From Pyxicephalus adspersus (Eukaryota; Chordata; Amphibia; Anura; Pyxicephalidae): 64,000 nt of DNA. A program made the position numbers and the translations under genes. The stretch covers positions 127,713,679-127,777,678 of the forward strand of contig NC_092859.1 of NCBI RefSeq assembly GCF_032062135.1. Direction: 5' to 3'. A model generated the notes under the pieces. The model saw only the letters and a list, made by a program, of their open reading frames with translations. It was not told where the DNA came from and ran no database searches. The first letter of the stretch is position 1, and each line of letters starts with the position of its first letter. Below are positions 53,445 through 63,519 of this stretch, piece by piece.

Positions 53445-53477
53445 CCAGTTCTTGCTGCACATCTGTTCAGCTCTACA
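53445..53477 (-). CDS. Weak candidate short exon (33 nt)
   Basis: 33 nt between acceptor TTCTGGTTTTTGCAG and donor TGG|GTAATT on the minus strand. Phase 0 reads CRAEQMCSKNW. This loosely resembles the family text around EMSKSLW that follows the calmodulin-binding helix, but the resemblance needs gaps and may be chance. Its first bases TGTAGAGC(A/T)GAA and its length equal those of the candidate at 60075-60107. Confidence 0.22.
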
Positions 53478-54147
53478 CTGCAAAAACCAGAAACAGAAAA
53501 CACTAAATAAATACTACAAATGATCTACAAACAATTGCAACAAATTACTTAATTTAATTAAAAACAAATAAATTCCACAGACTAAGGTTAGATTTAGGTG
53601 TATGTTTGACAACCACATGGTTAACACCTCCTGGGTGCCCAATTGTATGCACCTTTATACCAGGCCACCACTTCTGTGTATCATCTAATTTTGTATGTAT
53701 GATACTCTACATAGAATGCCCTTCCAAGGGGAAGACACAAAATAAAACTGAGCACAAAAATGAACCATAACCATTCAATGACAGTCATGGTGTAAACCAC
53801 TTCTGCGAACCAGGCCATAGCATTCAAGATATGAATTTATTTGTACTTAAAAATAATTTCATGCCTGAATGAGTAAGAAAAAAAAGGAATACAAATTCAG
53901 ACAGCTGACAGAACAGAGCTGGCTTCATGACACCTAGTTTAACATAAGTGGACAAGTAGCTTAAACTTAGTGATTCCAGCCTAGACTCCTGACACCATGA
54001 TCATGCTTGCATTTTATTATCAATGTCTGATTTGTTGTGGAGATCAATTAATGACCCCCTTGTTTAACAAAAAGCTAATATTAGATATTACAATCTGCTA
54101 GACACACTACTACTAAATAAAAGCCAGTATTCTATCATTAGGTTACT

Positions 54148-54786
54148 AGTGTTGGTCGAAAATCTCACTATTTGATTCGACAGCTATTTGATCGAATAGG
54201 GCGATATTGTTCGGGTGATCGAACTTCGAATTCGAACACTATTAAAGTCGACGGGGGGAAAAATCGGGTTACTTTTCGGGACGGTGTACAGCTGCAAAAG
54301 CAATCAGGGGAGCAGAGCTGACAGGTCCGCTACCCTGATTGTTGTTGCAGCCCTGATGTAATTATAGTATGTGTTCTTGGATAGAAATTCACTATCCAAG
54401 AACACAGGAGTCCCACAAGATCCCCGAGCACTACAGGCTAAATGGGGACAAGTCTCCCCATTCATTCACCTCTAGTGCTCTTTGATTGGCTGGGGAAAGG
54501 AAAATCCCGATGACGCTTGAGCTGTCATCAGGGTTTACCTTTCCTCAATCAATCCCAGAGCACTAGAGGTGAAGAATGGGGGGACTTGTCCCCATTTAAC
54601 CTCTAGTGCCCGAGGATCCCACACTGACAGGAGGATTCCCACTGCTGTGCAGACTTGGGAATCATCCTGTCAGTGTCACGGGCTGTGGAGTCACATTCAG
54701 TTCCGCTAGGGCTGCAAGAGCAATAGAGGTGATGAATGGGGAGAGTTGTCTCCATTTAACCTCTAGTGCCCGGGGATCCAACACTG
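54148..54786. mobile_element. Frog foldback element with very long internal inverted repeat
   Basis: Outer ends are TAGTGTTGGTCG and, inverted, CAGTGTTGGATCC. The left part has TTTGATTCGACAGCTATTTG and GGTGATCGAACTTCGAATTC. Inside are a perfect 14-bp hairpin (GTGTTCTTGGATAG, 54371-54384, with its complement at 54392-54405) and a roughly 98-bp inverted repeat (54417-54514 with 54523-54620). A third partial copy of the arm lies near 54720-54786. No coding frame of note. Confidence 0.7.
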
Positions 54787-54829
54787 AAACCAAGAATAAA
54801 ACCATTTGCCAACTAATAACAATTAATTT

Positions 54830-54912
54830 TTAAGGAATTCATTCCAGGCTTGCTGAATCACCCAGGTTCACCTATGGCAGTCTATCTTCTCCAGTGTGTA
54901 GTCAAATAAATC
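54830..54912. mobile_element. Palindromic element, degenerate arm (copy 5)
   Basis: GAATTCATTCCAGGCTTGCT, ATCACCCAGGTTCACC and a decayed AAATAAATCAG end correspond to the right arm of the family. It directly follows the foldback element at 54148-54786. Confidence 0.6.
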
Positions 54913-56604
54913 AGTGACCTCCCCAGCAACTTTTTGCATGCCCCCCCCCCAAGATCAGTGTACGCTGCTCAGTTTTTTCTAGTGTTATCATTGTAGCTGG
55001 TTGAGGTTCACATCCAGCTCCCCAGGCTGCCTCTGTACCCTTCTTGCACTGCTCACATCACACCCTGCAAGCTCTTGAACCACTCACCAATGCACCACAC
55101 TAGAGCCCCATGCAGATGTCAGACAGACATCAGACAAAAACTAATGAGAACTGTACACACAGGGCCGTTGTGTTTAATGGAGAGGGGAGGGGAGAGAACA
55201 TGCCAGGGGCACTCTGTTTTGGTATCCTTTATAGAAGTGCACACTGGTCATTTCCGATTTTCAAGGGATCACTGTACACTTGTGTTAGGTGATGCTTATT
55301 TGGCCAGTCCTGTGCTGTGATCAAGGAATTAGTTGTCTGCACTCTGCTAATCAGCTTGCGGCACCTTCCACTTCCCTTTAGCTGTGTAGCCTGAGATGTA
55401 CCTTCTTAGCATCCGCAACAAATACTCTGAGGCTGTGCACAGCTGAAGGGGAGCATTTTAGGAGCATTATTATTCCCTGGCTTCATACTGTCCTGCTATG
55501 GGCTGCTAGAACGTAGGACTTGGCTGCTATAGTCTTTCCGCCCACAGTAACCAGTTGCTGACCTGCTACTCTTGTGTTTATCTGTTAAATTTACTGTTGC
55601 TTTTGGCTCTGTATTCTGGATTTGCCTTTGTAGAACCGTGTACTGTGTTATCTAAGGGCTCCTAGCCCTCTGTCAATTCTTCCCTTTCACCATCCCTAAG
55701 ACACAGAAGTCTTGGAGGCAACTGTGTGCTGGGAGACGCAACTAGTCTCCAAGGCTAAGTAAAGATTTTAGGACCTTCCCAATCCATTTTTTTAAATCTT
55801 GGCTTTATGCTTTATGATGAATAAATGAGTATTGTGTGCCAACAGCAATAGATGCAGACATGCTGCCTACCCAACCTGACTATGAAATATATGTATTAGG
55901 GTAATTAAAAAAAAAAAAAAAGATATATGTGGTACAAAAGCTATCACAGGAAAAAACAACTCAGTAAACAGCTATAGTGAACTGAATTTGTAGACAGGGA
56001 CAGAAATAGAAGATATGTTCTAATGCTAATCATATACCTACCGGTAAATAAAAAAAACATAGGATTACATGGAACTGGGGAGTTTAATTTGTGTTTCTGA
56101 TATGGATCACTATGCCTAACCTCCTGACTGCACAACACACATTAACTTCCTGGTTATTCACTTCATAGACTACATAACTTAATGTACCAAATCTTCCAGA
56201 GAATAAATACTTTATAAGGCAAAACATTCCAAGTTTAGCATTAGATAGTGGTCTGTTTTATGCATTCCGGGTCTTTCAGACCCCAGTGCCCAATTTGTTT
56301 GTGTGATTGCAGGCCTCTTTTTACCCATTATCAGTGAACTTTGTTGCTTCTTACCTTTAAAACTAATATATGCTAAATGCTTGGAAGAACATGCTCTTAT
56401 TAAACATGTATGAAGCATTACTCAGATTTGTATTTTAGTAATAAGGTTTTACTACTCTGATGTGCCGTGAGCTACCAGAAAATGTTTACTGTCACAAGGC
56501 CAAAGACAACAAGCATAAAATAAGCAATGAATGTGATAATGTTGTAAAGACTTGGAAAGATGTGCTAAACCATGTGAAACAAAAATAAAGTCAACATTTT
56601 ACAT

Positions 56605-56899
56605 CAACCTTTCTCAACATTGTTCTGTGGTATAGGAACCTCTGCTAAAACCAATCTATTATGGATCAGTGAGGAAAAAGTCTTTTAAATTGGTGACTAG
56701 TGGAAAGAATGCCCCCATATAATGGTGGATAGAATTCCAACTTAATAGACAACTAAAAACATCATTAGAGACTTGCAGCCAGCTCTACCAAGTGGCGCTG
56801 CCTCTGGAACTATGCAGACTTCACCAAACGGGAGGTCAGTCAGCCAAAGTTCAAGGAACCTGCAGCAATCTCTAGAGGAGCCCTGGTTGGGAAAGGCTG
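56605..56899 (-). mobile_element. hAT-type MITE, same family as 39124-39414, inverted
   Basis: Read on the minus strand it begins CAGCCTTTCCCAACCAGGGC, TCCTCTAGAGATTGCTGCAG, and it ends near TTGAGAAAGGTTG. Flanks TTTTACAT (56597-56604) and TCCTACAT (56900-56907) form an 8-bp duplication with two mismatches. Confidence 0.8.
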
Positions 56900-57060
56900 T
56901 CCTACATTAAACTCCACTTGATTTAGCTGTTTGGAGGATGCATCAACATGTCTCTAGTACATATGTCAAGTGTCAACTAAAGAACAAATACATCTTTAAA
57001 TTAATTCAAATTCATCTCAGATGCATCTCAAACTGATGCCATTGTCCTCATCCTAAACGT

Positions 57061-57085
57061 ACCTGGAAATCTGTCTGCGTATCTG
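57061..57085 (-). CDS. Weak candidate short exon (25 nt)
   Basis: 25 nt between an acceptor CTTCTATAG and a consensus donor CAG|GTACGT on the minus strand. Entering after the 60075-60107 candidate (AG plus G gives Arg) it reads TDTQTDFQ and ends in phase 0. Every frame is open over so short a span, so frame agreement is weak support. Confidence 0.22.
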
Positions 57086-57737
57086 TCCTATAGAAGCCTG
57101 GAATTATACTGGTATAAGTAAAGAGTCTGTGTCTGGAGCAGCCTTGTGCAAAAGAAAGACTCCATTCAAGACTCTTTGCTATGGAAGACTAAATAGAACT
57201 TCCAGAGACACTGTGAAACTAAAGTAAAGTAGGTAGGCACTACTAAGATGTTTGACATGTTTCATATTTTAGTGTAGCTTCCACAATACAAGCTTTTTTA
57301 TTTATTTATTTATTTTTTATCATGGGATCATTTCAGCTTTATTACATCAAATTACTACTTTTAGTAAAAAATAATTTTTTCCTGCCTAGGTCATATCATA
57401 CCCAACCACTGAAACTGCCCAGGCTTTTGCTTTCATTTGGACAGTTTGTTTGGCTTGCATTGATGTAAGGTAACTGATTAGCAAGGCACATAGGAAGCAG
57501 AGCCTGAACACGTAATGCATGTAAACGTAACTATTGCCATGTGCATTCATAACAAAACTATACATTGACTATGCTATACATACATGGTGTTAAATAATTA
57601 ACACACACTAAGGAGTAGATTTACATAAGCTGATCATTTTTACATGTATACATGCATTAAAATACTCTAAATGCCTCCAAAATTTATTTTACATAGAGCT
57701 GCAGTACAATTATTAGATTCTAGAAGATAAATAAACC

Positions 57738-58118
57738 CTATTCTAAATATTTGTTTACCTCACAAAATGTCTGCCTTTCTACTGCAAGTAAAATGCACAA
57801 TTTAATCATTTTTTCACTATTTATTTCTCTTTCAGACTCTATTTTAGAAAAGCTATCTGTGCTAAAAATAGCTACAGCATAGGTAACTAATATAGCTCCT
57901 GCATTTACTGGTAAAATGTCATCATTGTCTGAAAGTCTTACGAAAAATAGGGTTTTGGCTTGGTACACAGTACACAGTGTTTGTGCTTCTTGGTGCCCTG
58001 TGTAGTAAAGTACTGACCTAGCCTTAAGCAGTACACTAATGGCATGAGATTTGACGTTAATCTGAAGGAAAGCTATAGCATAAACCCTGATTATTTTTAA
58101 TGGTTCTCCCATTTTCAA
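57738..58118 (-). other. Unrecognised open frame, 126 codons
   Basis: Longest gene-like open frame outside repeats. It begins MKMGEPLKIIRVYAIAFLQI and ends with AVERQTFCE before a GAG|GTAAAC donor-like site. No domain, signal peptide or family motif is recognised. Composition is ordinary, and no strong acceptor or neighbour supports it. It may be chance, a decayed repeat or an exon of unknown type. Confidence 0.15.
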
Positions 58119-58258
58119 ATTATACTTCAGCTGTAGGTCACGTATGTTGAGTTATCCTGTAGGTTTGTAATAAATTAAGTACTAAATCATGAGATCCCTC
58201 TGCTTGGTTTGACAGCTCTCTTCTGGGCTTTGTTCACATTTTCTTTTTTGTTTTGTTT

Positions 58259-58640
58259 TATGTGCTTTCATAGTTACATAGTCAATTAGTTTGAAAAAAT
58301 ACATAAGTCCATCAAATTCAACCACTAGGGAAATAAACATATCCCAGATAAAAACCCTACAGACATAGTTGATCCAGAGGAAGGCAAAAAAACCCTGGTT
58401 GAATTAGTCCAACAGGGGAAAAAATGTGTCCTGATTCCATAGGAAAATCAGATGTTTCCTGGATCAACAGTCTCTGTTATCTTTACTTTAATACCCTGTT
58501 AAAATCATGTGCTTTTCGAAAAGCATCCTGCCTTTTTTAAAAACAATCTATAGTACTTGCTAAAACTACTTCCCAAGCAACCCTATTCAACATTTTCACA
58601 TTTCCACCAGACGCAAAGAGTGTCCTCCTGTCCTTTGTCC
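58259..58640 (+). repeat. Dispersed repeat common in frog genomes (unclassified)
   Basis: Contains CATAGTTACATAGTCAATTA, then text around AAGTCCATCAAATTCAACC, ATATCCCAGATAAAAACCC, GATCCAGAGGAAGGCAAA and TTTCCTGGATCAACAGTCTC. I recognise this order of phrases as a very abundant amphibian interspersed repeat but cannot name its class with certainty. No coding frame. Confidence 0.6.
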
Positions 58641-59378
58641 TTTCAAACATAACAAATATATGGGGGAAGAGAGGAACTCCAACATAACTGTGCCAACATA
58701 TTTGTGGATTTGGCTGAGCCAGGAAAAGTTAATTATTTTTTTCTTTACATTATGAGGGTTGTGCATGATATAGTAACTAGATAGGGTTAGATAGATAGGG
58801 TATTTGCCATTCATACTGTCATATAGGAACCTTTACTGCACCTGGAAGCAATAATCAACAATAGGTGTTAACCATTTTTTGGCTTGTTTGTTAACATTTG
58901 CGTGAGCAGTTGCAAAGCCTTACAAAGTGGTGAAAAATGTTATTTTTATTTATTTTCTTTCTGCAAATGACTTAAGGCAGGTTTACAGCTGCCTCTTTAA
59001 TGCTAGATTTTGCGTGGCCTCACGTGACTGGCACCTTTGTGGGGCTCCCCGTGGCTTGCTCCTTCCCAGCCATTTGAGCACTCCTCCAGCAGAGCTATTC
59101 CAAAACGAACCAATGTCTGTACATGTGACAGCTGGCAGCAGTGAGCGTACTAGTGCAGCCCCTATTAGTTCCTACACATTAAGTACTAATTACATGTAGC
59201 ATCTCCCTGAGCAGCAGAATTTCCTGGAAAGAGGAAGCGGTAAATGCACCACAACCTCACTGCTAGTGTGAATTAGCACTTAGATTGAAACTTCATTTCA
59301 CCACTTTTGCGAGCATGTTTGGGTGCTTGGAAAGATTTTTTTAAGCTGTTTTGTAATGACTTTTCTGGTGGTTTAAAG

Positions 59379-59682
59379 AGCGGTTGCCAGATGGTGGTCT
59401 GCGAGAAAAAGTTTGGTGGTCCACAGCTCTGGCCGGTGCACCAGTGGGGCCGGTGCACGAGTGGGGTCAGAAGAAGGACCGCACCGGGGGTCGCACCCGC
59501 CAGAGCTGCGGACCATGTCCCCCGTATGGATCCCAGGCTCAGGGCAGTAGGCTTAGACCTGCGATGGGAGAGTGAGCAGGTTCTGGGATCATGACGTGAG
59601 TGACACCCGGCTCCCCGCACATGCGCAGACCGGAGCCAGTAAATGTATTGGTCTGCCGGTCCGAAAAGGTTGGCAACCACTG
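59379..59682. mobile_element. hAT-type MITE with 8-bp target duplication
   Basis: Starts AGCGGTTGCCAGATGG (first C apparently lost); the other end inverted is CAGTGGTTGCCAACC. Flanks GTTTAAAG (59371-59378) and GTTTAAAA (59683-59690) are an 8-bp duplication with one mismatch. It is GC-rich, which explains the long open frames on both strands here. Same family as 29959-30248. Confidence 0.85.
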
Positions 59683-60074
59683 GTTTAAAAGACTGGAAGT
59701 GAGAAGGAAAATCAAAAATGTCTGCCAGAATGCCTGAACTACTTGCATGCTCTTTAAAACGCTGCAAAATTAGTAAAAGCAGTTGATAATTCAAGTTTTT
59801 GGAGGTGGTTGTAGTAGTAAAGCACACTTTACTACTGTAAATATTTCATGTAACTGTATAAAATTCTCAGCAATATTGCTGCAAGCAACCTAAAAAAAAG
59901 GGAAAAAATGACTTATTTGTTCTAACATTAATGTTTTTCTTCAAGTGCTACCACTTGGAAAAAAAATGCTATTGTGAACATAGCCTTAGTTGTACTGAAT
60001 TTCAGCATGTGAACTGTAGATGGTAGGGCTGTAGAAAGAAGTCAAAAGTCTCACTATAGTTCATAAAATCATAC

Positions 60075-60107
60075 CTGTTTCCTATTTCTTCTATCTTCTG
60101 CTCTACA
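60075..60107 (-). CDS. Weak candidate short exon (33 nt)
   Basis: The acceptor TTACTTTTAACAG and donor ACAG|GTATGA flank 33 nt on the minus strand. If joined after the exon at 62887-62951 (GG plus T gives Gly) it reads VEQKIEEIGN and leaves two bases (AG). The frame is open and the composition protein-like, but no family match is recalled and intronic pseudo-exons of this size are common. Confidence 0.28.
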
Positions 60108-60297
60108 CTGTTAAAAGTAACAATAAATATTAGGCAGACAACATGCTGTCTTTAAAACCACACTATAGTGTCCGTTCTTAATAAAATATTTCAAACACAG
60201 AGGTCAGAGGTAGTGTAAAAGGGCATCACCGTTCAGGTAAGACAATGTTTTTTTTACAGCACTGAAACCCCCATATGTTTTGCCTAGAATTTGTGTC

Positions 60298-60650
60298 CAT
60301 TATTATTATTACACAGTATTTATATAGCACCATCATATTTTGCAACGCTGTACAAAGTTCATAGTCATGTCAGTAGCTGTCCCTCAAAGGGGCTCACAAT
60401 CTAATGTCCCTACCATAGTCATATGTCTTTAATACAGTCTAAGGTTAATTTTGGGGGAAGCCAATTAACTTAACTGCATGATATTGGGATGTGAGAGGAA
60501 ACCGGAGTACCTGGAGGAATCCTACGCAAACATGGGGAGAACATGCAAACTCCATGTAGATAGAGTCCTGGCTGAGATTCAAACCTGGAGCCTATCGCTG
60601 CAAAGGCCAAAGTGCTTACCTCTAAGCAACTGTGCTGCCCTTCCATCTTT
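60298..60650 (-). mobile_element. tRNA-derived SINE with L2-type 3' tail
   Basis: Read on the minus strand from 60650. The head begins with GCAGCACAGTTGCTTAGAGG, which includes an A-box-like segment. A B-box-like GGTTTGAATCTCA follows. The body holds GGAGTTTGCATGTTCTCCCC and TACTCCGGTTTCCTCTCACA, and the end is an L2-type tail GCTATATAAATACTG with (AAT)n. The layout (polymerase III head, body, LINE tail) is that of a SINE mobilised by a partner L2. The boundaries are approximate and no target-site duplication was fixed. Confidence 0.75.
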
Positions 60651-62129
60651 GGAAGGCTTGCTAAAAGTTGTTTATGTCACGAAAAAGAGAAAGCTGATTA
60701 CTCTTAAGAAACAGGTGCTGCATTAGAAAACATTTTGTGACTGATCTATAAAAATGATTTAGACTACAGCAGGAGTTTCCTTTACAAAACAGCTTGATTG
60801 GCATGTTTTTGTGCAGTCTAAAATTATTTTGGGTGTTCGATTTAGAGCCATAGTTTGTTTAAGTGTGAATTTCAATTAGGACAATACATCTTGTTTTTCT
60901 GTCATTTTGAATGCATTGTTTCCTATAGTCACCAAACAATATTTGTCATACATCTGTGAGATGAAAATATAAGGAACCTTGACTCTTGCAGAATTAGATT
61001 GTGTCAGATATGTATACATGTAATATTATTTCATTCACATTAAGCTACTATCTACTTGGCTCCATAAGTGCATCTCATTTGACTATTAAATTAGAGAATT
61101 GCTCATTTAAAACAGCTAAACAACTCATTAAAACAGCTAAAATACATATCAATGTCAGGGTTCCTATTAAAAGGGCATTTGTTAGGAGCTGCATATTTCC
61201 CTATATAGGTCTTGGAGCTTGAAGCAGCTTGATACAGCTCAGACAGAGGTCGAATGCAGGGGAGGAGGATGTCAGCGGCAGGTTAAGTTAGCCTGTCAAA
61301 AGAATCCTGAATGAAGAAGCATCCTAAACTGGTGTAGAATGCCAGTGGAATGTATCAGAAAGCAAGTTCAGTTCCCATCAACATAATTCCCAATACACAG
61401 GTCCCAATATAATGTACCCAGGGCACCGGGTATAAAATGACTGCTGTACACTTCTTTGCACGCCAGCCTAAATCAATATTCTCATAACCCTTTCTTTCTT
61501 TTGTCCGAAGAGAAATGTCAATCCAGTCAATCCACTCCACTGTCTGTTTTATCTAATACATTGCACAAATATGTATGAAAACAATTGGCAAATATAAAAA
61601 AACTCTATCATTTGATAACTATGCAACTTTGCTATATGTATGCTGTAATGAAAGACAAAGAGAATCACCAAAATGACAAATGCTGTATTTTTATGAGAAC
61701 ATTGGGCAGAAGGTCAGCAGTGATTACAAAATTTACAGTTGTTCCACAATATTCCAGCTTTCTCATTTTTTATTTCTTTTTCAGAGCATACAATTAAGCA
61801 TATAACCCATTTTTATAAAGTTCAAGCAATTCTAAAATATAAACCCTTTAAACTGTTTTGTAGGCAGCAGGAATAATTTAATCATAATATTAGTGAAGTC
61901 AGATTGTTTATACAATGATAAAACACAGTTTTAAACTTCTTTGGGGGGGTGACCAATTCTAAAAAACTCCTCAAACAATTGACACACACAAATTAGAGCA
62001 TTTTTCAAATATTGTAGCTGAATACCAAACCATACCAAAAATGTACACTCTAAGAAATATATTTTTAAAGTAGGGAATGAAAAATTCACTAAGCAGTGTG
62101 GTTGATTGCAAAATGAGCTGATCTTCAAT

Positions 62130-62347
62130 GGGCCTGATTTTTTTAAAGCTCTCCAAGGCTCGAGAGGAAACACTTTTATCAGTGAAGCTCGGTGATCCTG
62201 AATACATGGACTGGATTTCTTCAAAATCATTTTCCAGAAAATGTTTTGAATCTTGGAACAGATCCATTTCAGGTTTGCTGGATCACCCAGCCTCACTGAT
62301 GAAAGTGTATTTGCTTCAGCCTTGGAGAGCTTTAATAAATCAGGCCC
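62130..62347. mobile_element. Palindromic foldback/MITE copy 6
   Basis: Full-length copy. Left GGGCCTGATTTTTTTAAAGC and CAAGGCTCGAGAGGAAACAC; right TTGCTGGATCACCCAGCCTC, GATGAAAGTGTATTTGCTTC and TTTAATAAATCAGGCCC. The arms are near-complementary over about 80 bp. Both strands therefore show similar open frames across it (61971-62296 and 62128-62394), which are artefacts. Confidence 0.85.
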
Positions 62348-62886
62348 AATACATTGTACCTGTGCTTACTTTTAATACCCAGCCATGTGATTAAAATAAA
62401 TTATTAGCTTCTCATATGATTGGATAATTTAACAATTTCCCAAGTTTATTGAGGGACGATTATTAGCTCTTTCAGTAAATCAGCCTTAGGCTGACATGAC
62501 ACGGAGCAGCTATGGGTCGGATAGCTCCACACCCTTATGCTATTTTGTAGCAAGTGGCAAGCACTTACCTATTGAATAAATTAGAGATTTGCCTCTATAG
62601 ATAGCATGGGGTAATTGGGCAGAGCAGCCATCAGCTAGCCAGCCTGTAACCACTTCATGTGAAATCAGTCCTAATCACTCCATGTGAGACAATTACCAAA
62701 TGCTGAATTTTGACTGACAGTGTGAAAATTTAGTGAGTACTACATTTAAGGCTTTTAAAATATATCAGTCTTTAATCAACCAATTAATGTTTAGGCATTT
62801 TGAATGTAAAAGTAGAAGTTAGTTTTCATGGACAGCTTTGATTGACAAGACAATCCTTTAGGAATAGTAGACAAGTATTTACTTAC

Positions 62887-62951
62887 CCGCCAGATGTTTG
62901 TATTTCATAAAGTTTGGATGCATCCAGTGAACCACCACCAACTATTCGAGC
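62887..62951 (-). CDS. Probable upstream exon of the UNC13C-like gene
   Basis: 65-nt candidate exon with a strong acceptor (TTTCTTTTCTCTACAAAG) and a strong donor (GG|GTAAGTAAA). Phase 0 gives ARIVGGGSLDASKLYEIQ then TSG and two bases of the next codon. The reading is open and protein-like, and it joins in frame to the 23-nt exon at 63497-63519. I cannot place the peptide in a remembered UNC13 sequence. Assignment rests on strand, location upstream of the C1 exons, splice quality and frame continuity. The alternative is a neighbouring or unrelated minus-strand gene. Confidence 0.55.
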
Positions 62952-63496
62952 CTTTGTAGAGAAAAGAAAAATAAAGATAATATTCTCTTATGAATGAAGT
63001 TCTTGTTTAATGATTTAAGACTGACCAAACGCAGAACACCTAACATGAAAATATGTTAAGCAGGCTCAGCTCCAGGCCATAACATGTACTATATGATTCA
63101 TATTTTTTGATATGCTTTAAAAGTTGGTGCACTTTCAGTGGAGTATGTCGCTATTACCAATGTGACAAACACAGCACAAACAAAAGGAAGGACACAAATA
63201 CAAAAATGGTGTCACAAGTCTGAACACGTAATCCTCCAAGCCATTTAACACAGATATAATCATGGGTAAAATAGATGACTGGTTCAGCAACAGGCTTGTA
63301 TGTTGCAGCACTTTGTGAGCATCAGGAGAATCCTGTTTAACAATGCACATTTGGTGTTCTTGGAAGGCAACAAAAGAATGGATAACCAGAAGGAGCACAT
63401 GCAATATTCAACAAGTAAAATGAAGGAACCAAACAGGTCAAATCACAAACAAACAATAACAAGACATGATCCCTTAGGAAAGAGGTGATTTTAAAC
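62952..63496 (-). other. Probable intron between the two upstream candidate exons
   Basis: About 545 bp bounded by donor GTTTAA and acceptor CTCTACAAAG. It is AT-rich with no recognised element. The minus-strand open frame at 63135-63404 shows no family features. Confidence 0.45.
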
Positions 63497-63519
63497 CTTT
63501 TCATCCATAGCTTTGCTAT
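63497..63519 (-). CDS. Probable 23-nt microexon upstream in the same gene
   Basis: 23 nt between an excellent pyrimidine-rich acceptor (CTTCCTGGTTCTCTTTCAG) and a donor AAAAG|GTTTAA, which is only fair. With entry phase 1 it reads (x)AT then SKAMDEK, and it joins in phase 0 to ARIVGGG of the next exon. The other two frames hit stops either here or in the next exon, so only one frame is open across the pair. The peptide is not recognised, and the preceding exon is not identified in 63520-64000. Confidence 0.5.

Larger units (their letters stand above)
35155..62886 (-). other. Long intronic region (about 27.7 kb), possibly several introns
   Basis: No secure exon is seen here, only short candidates at 53.4, 57.06 and 60.1 kb. 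It is rich in repeats: hAT MITEs at 37.2, 39.1, 42.1, 56.6 and 59.4 kb, a mariner remnant at 41.1 kb, palindromic elements, an inverted repeat at 49.0 kb and a foldback at 54.1-54.8 kb. There are also a SINE at 60.3 kb and two AT microsatellites. Stretches such as 45.0-48.3 and 51.3-52.4 kb are plain AT-rich DNA. A repeat-like inverted stem (AGTTGGTG/CACCAACT) sits near 35560. Confidence 0.5.

Noticed and set aside
59273..59827. 184-codon minus-strand open frame
   Set aside because: It spans a GC-rich hAT MITE with defined termini and target duplication.
61931..62394. Open frames of 88-121 codons on both strands
   Set aside because: They are products of the palindromic element at 62130-62347.
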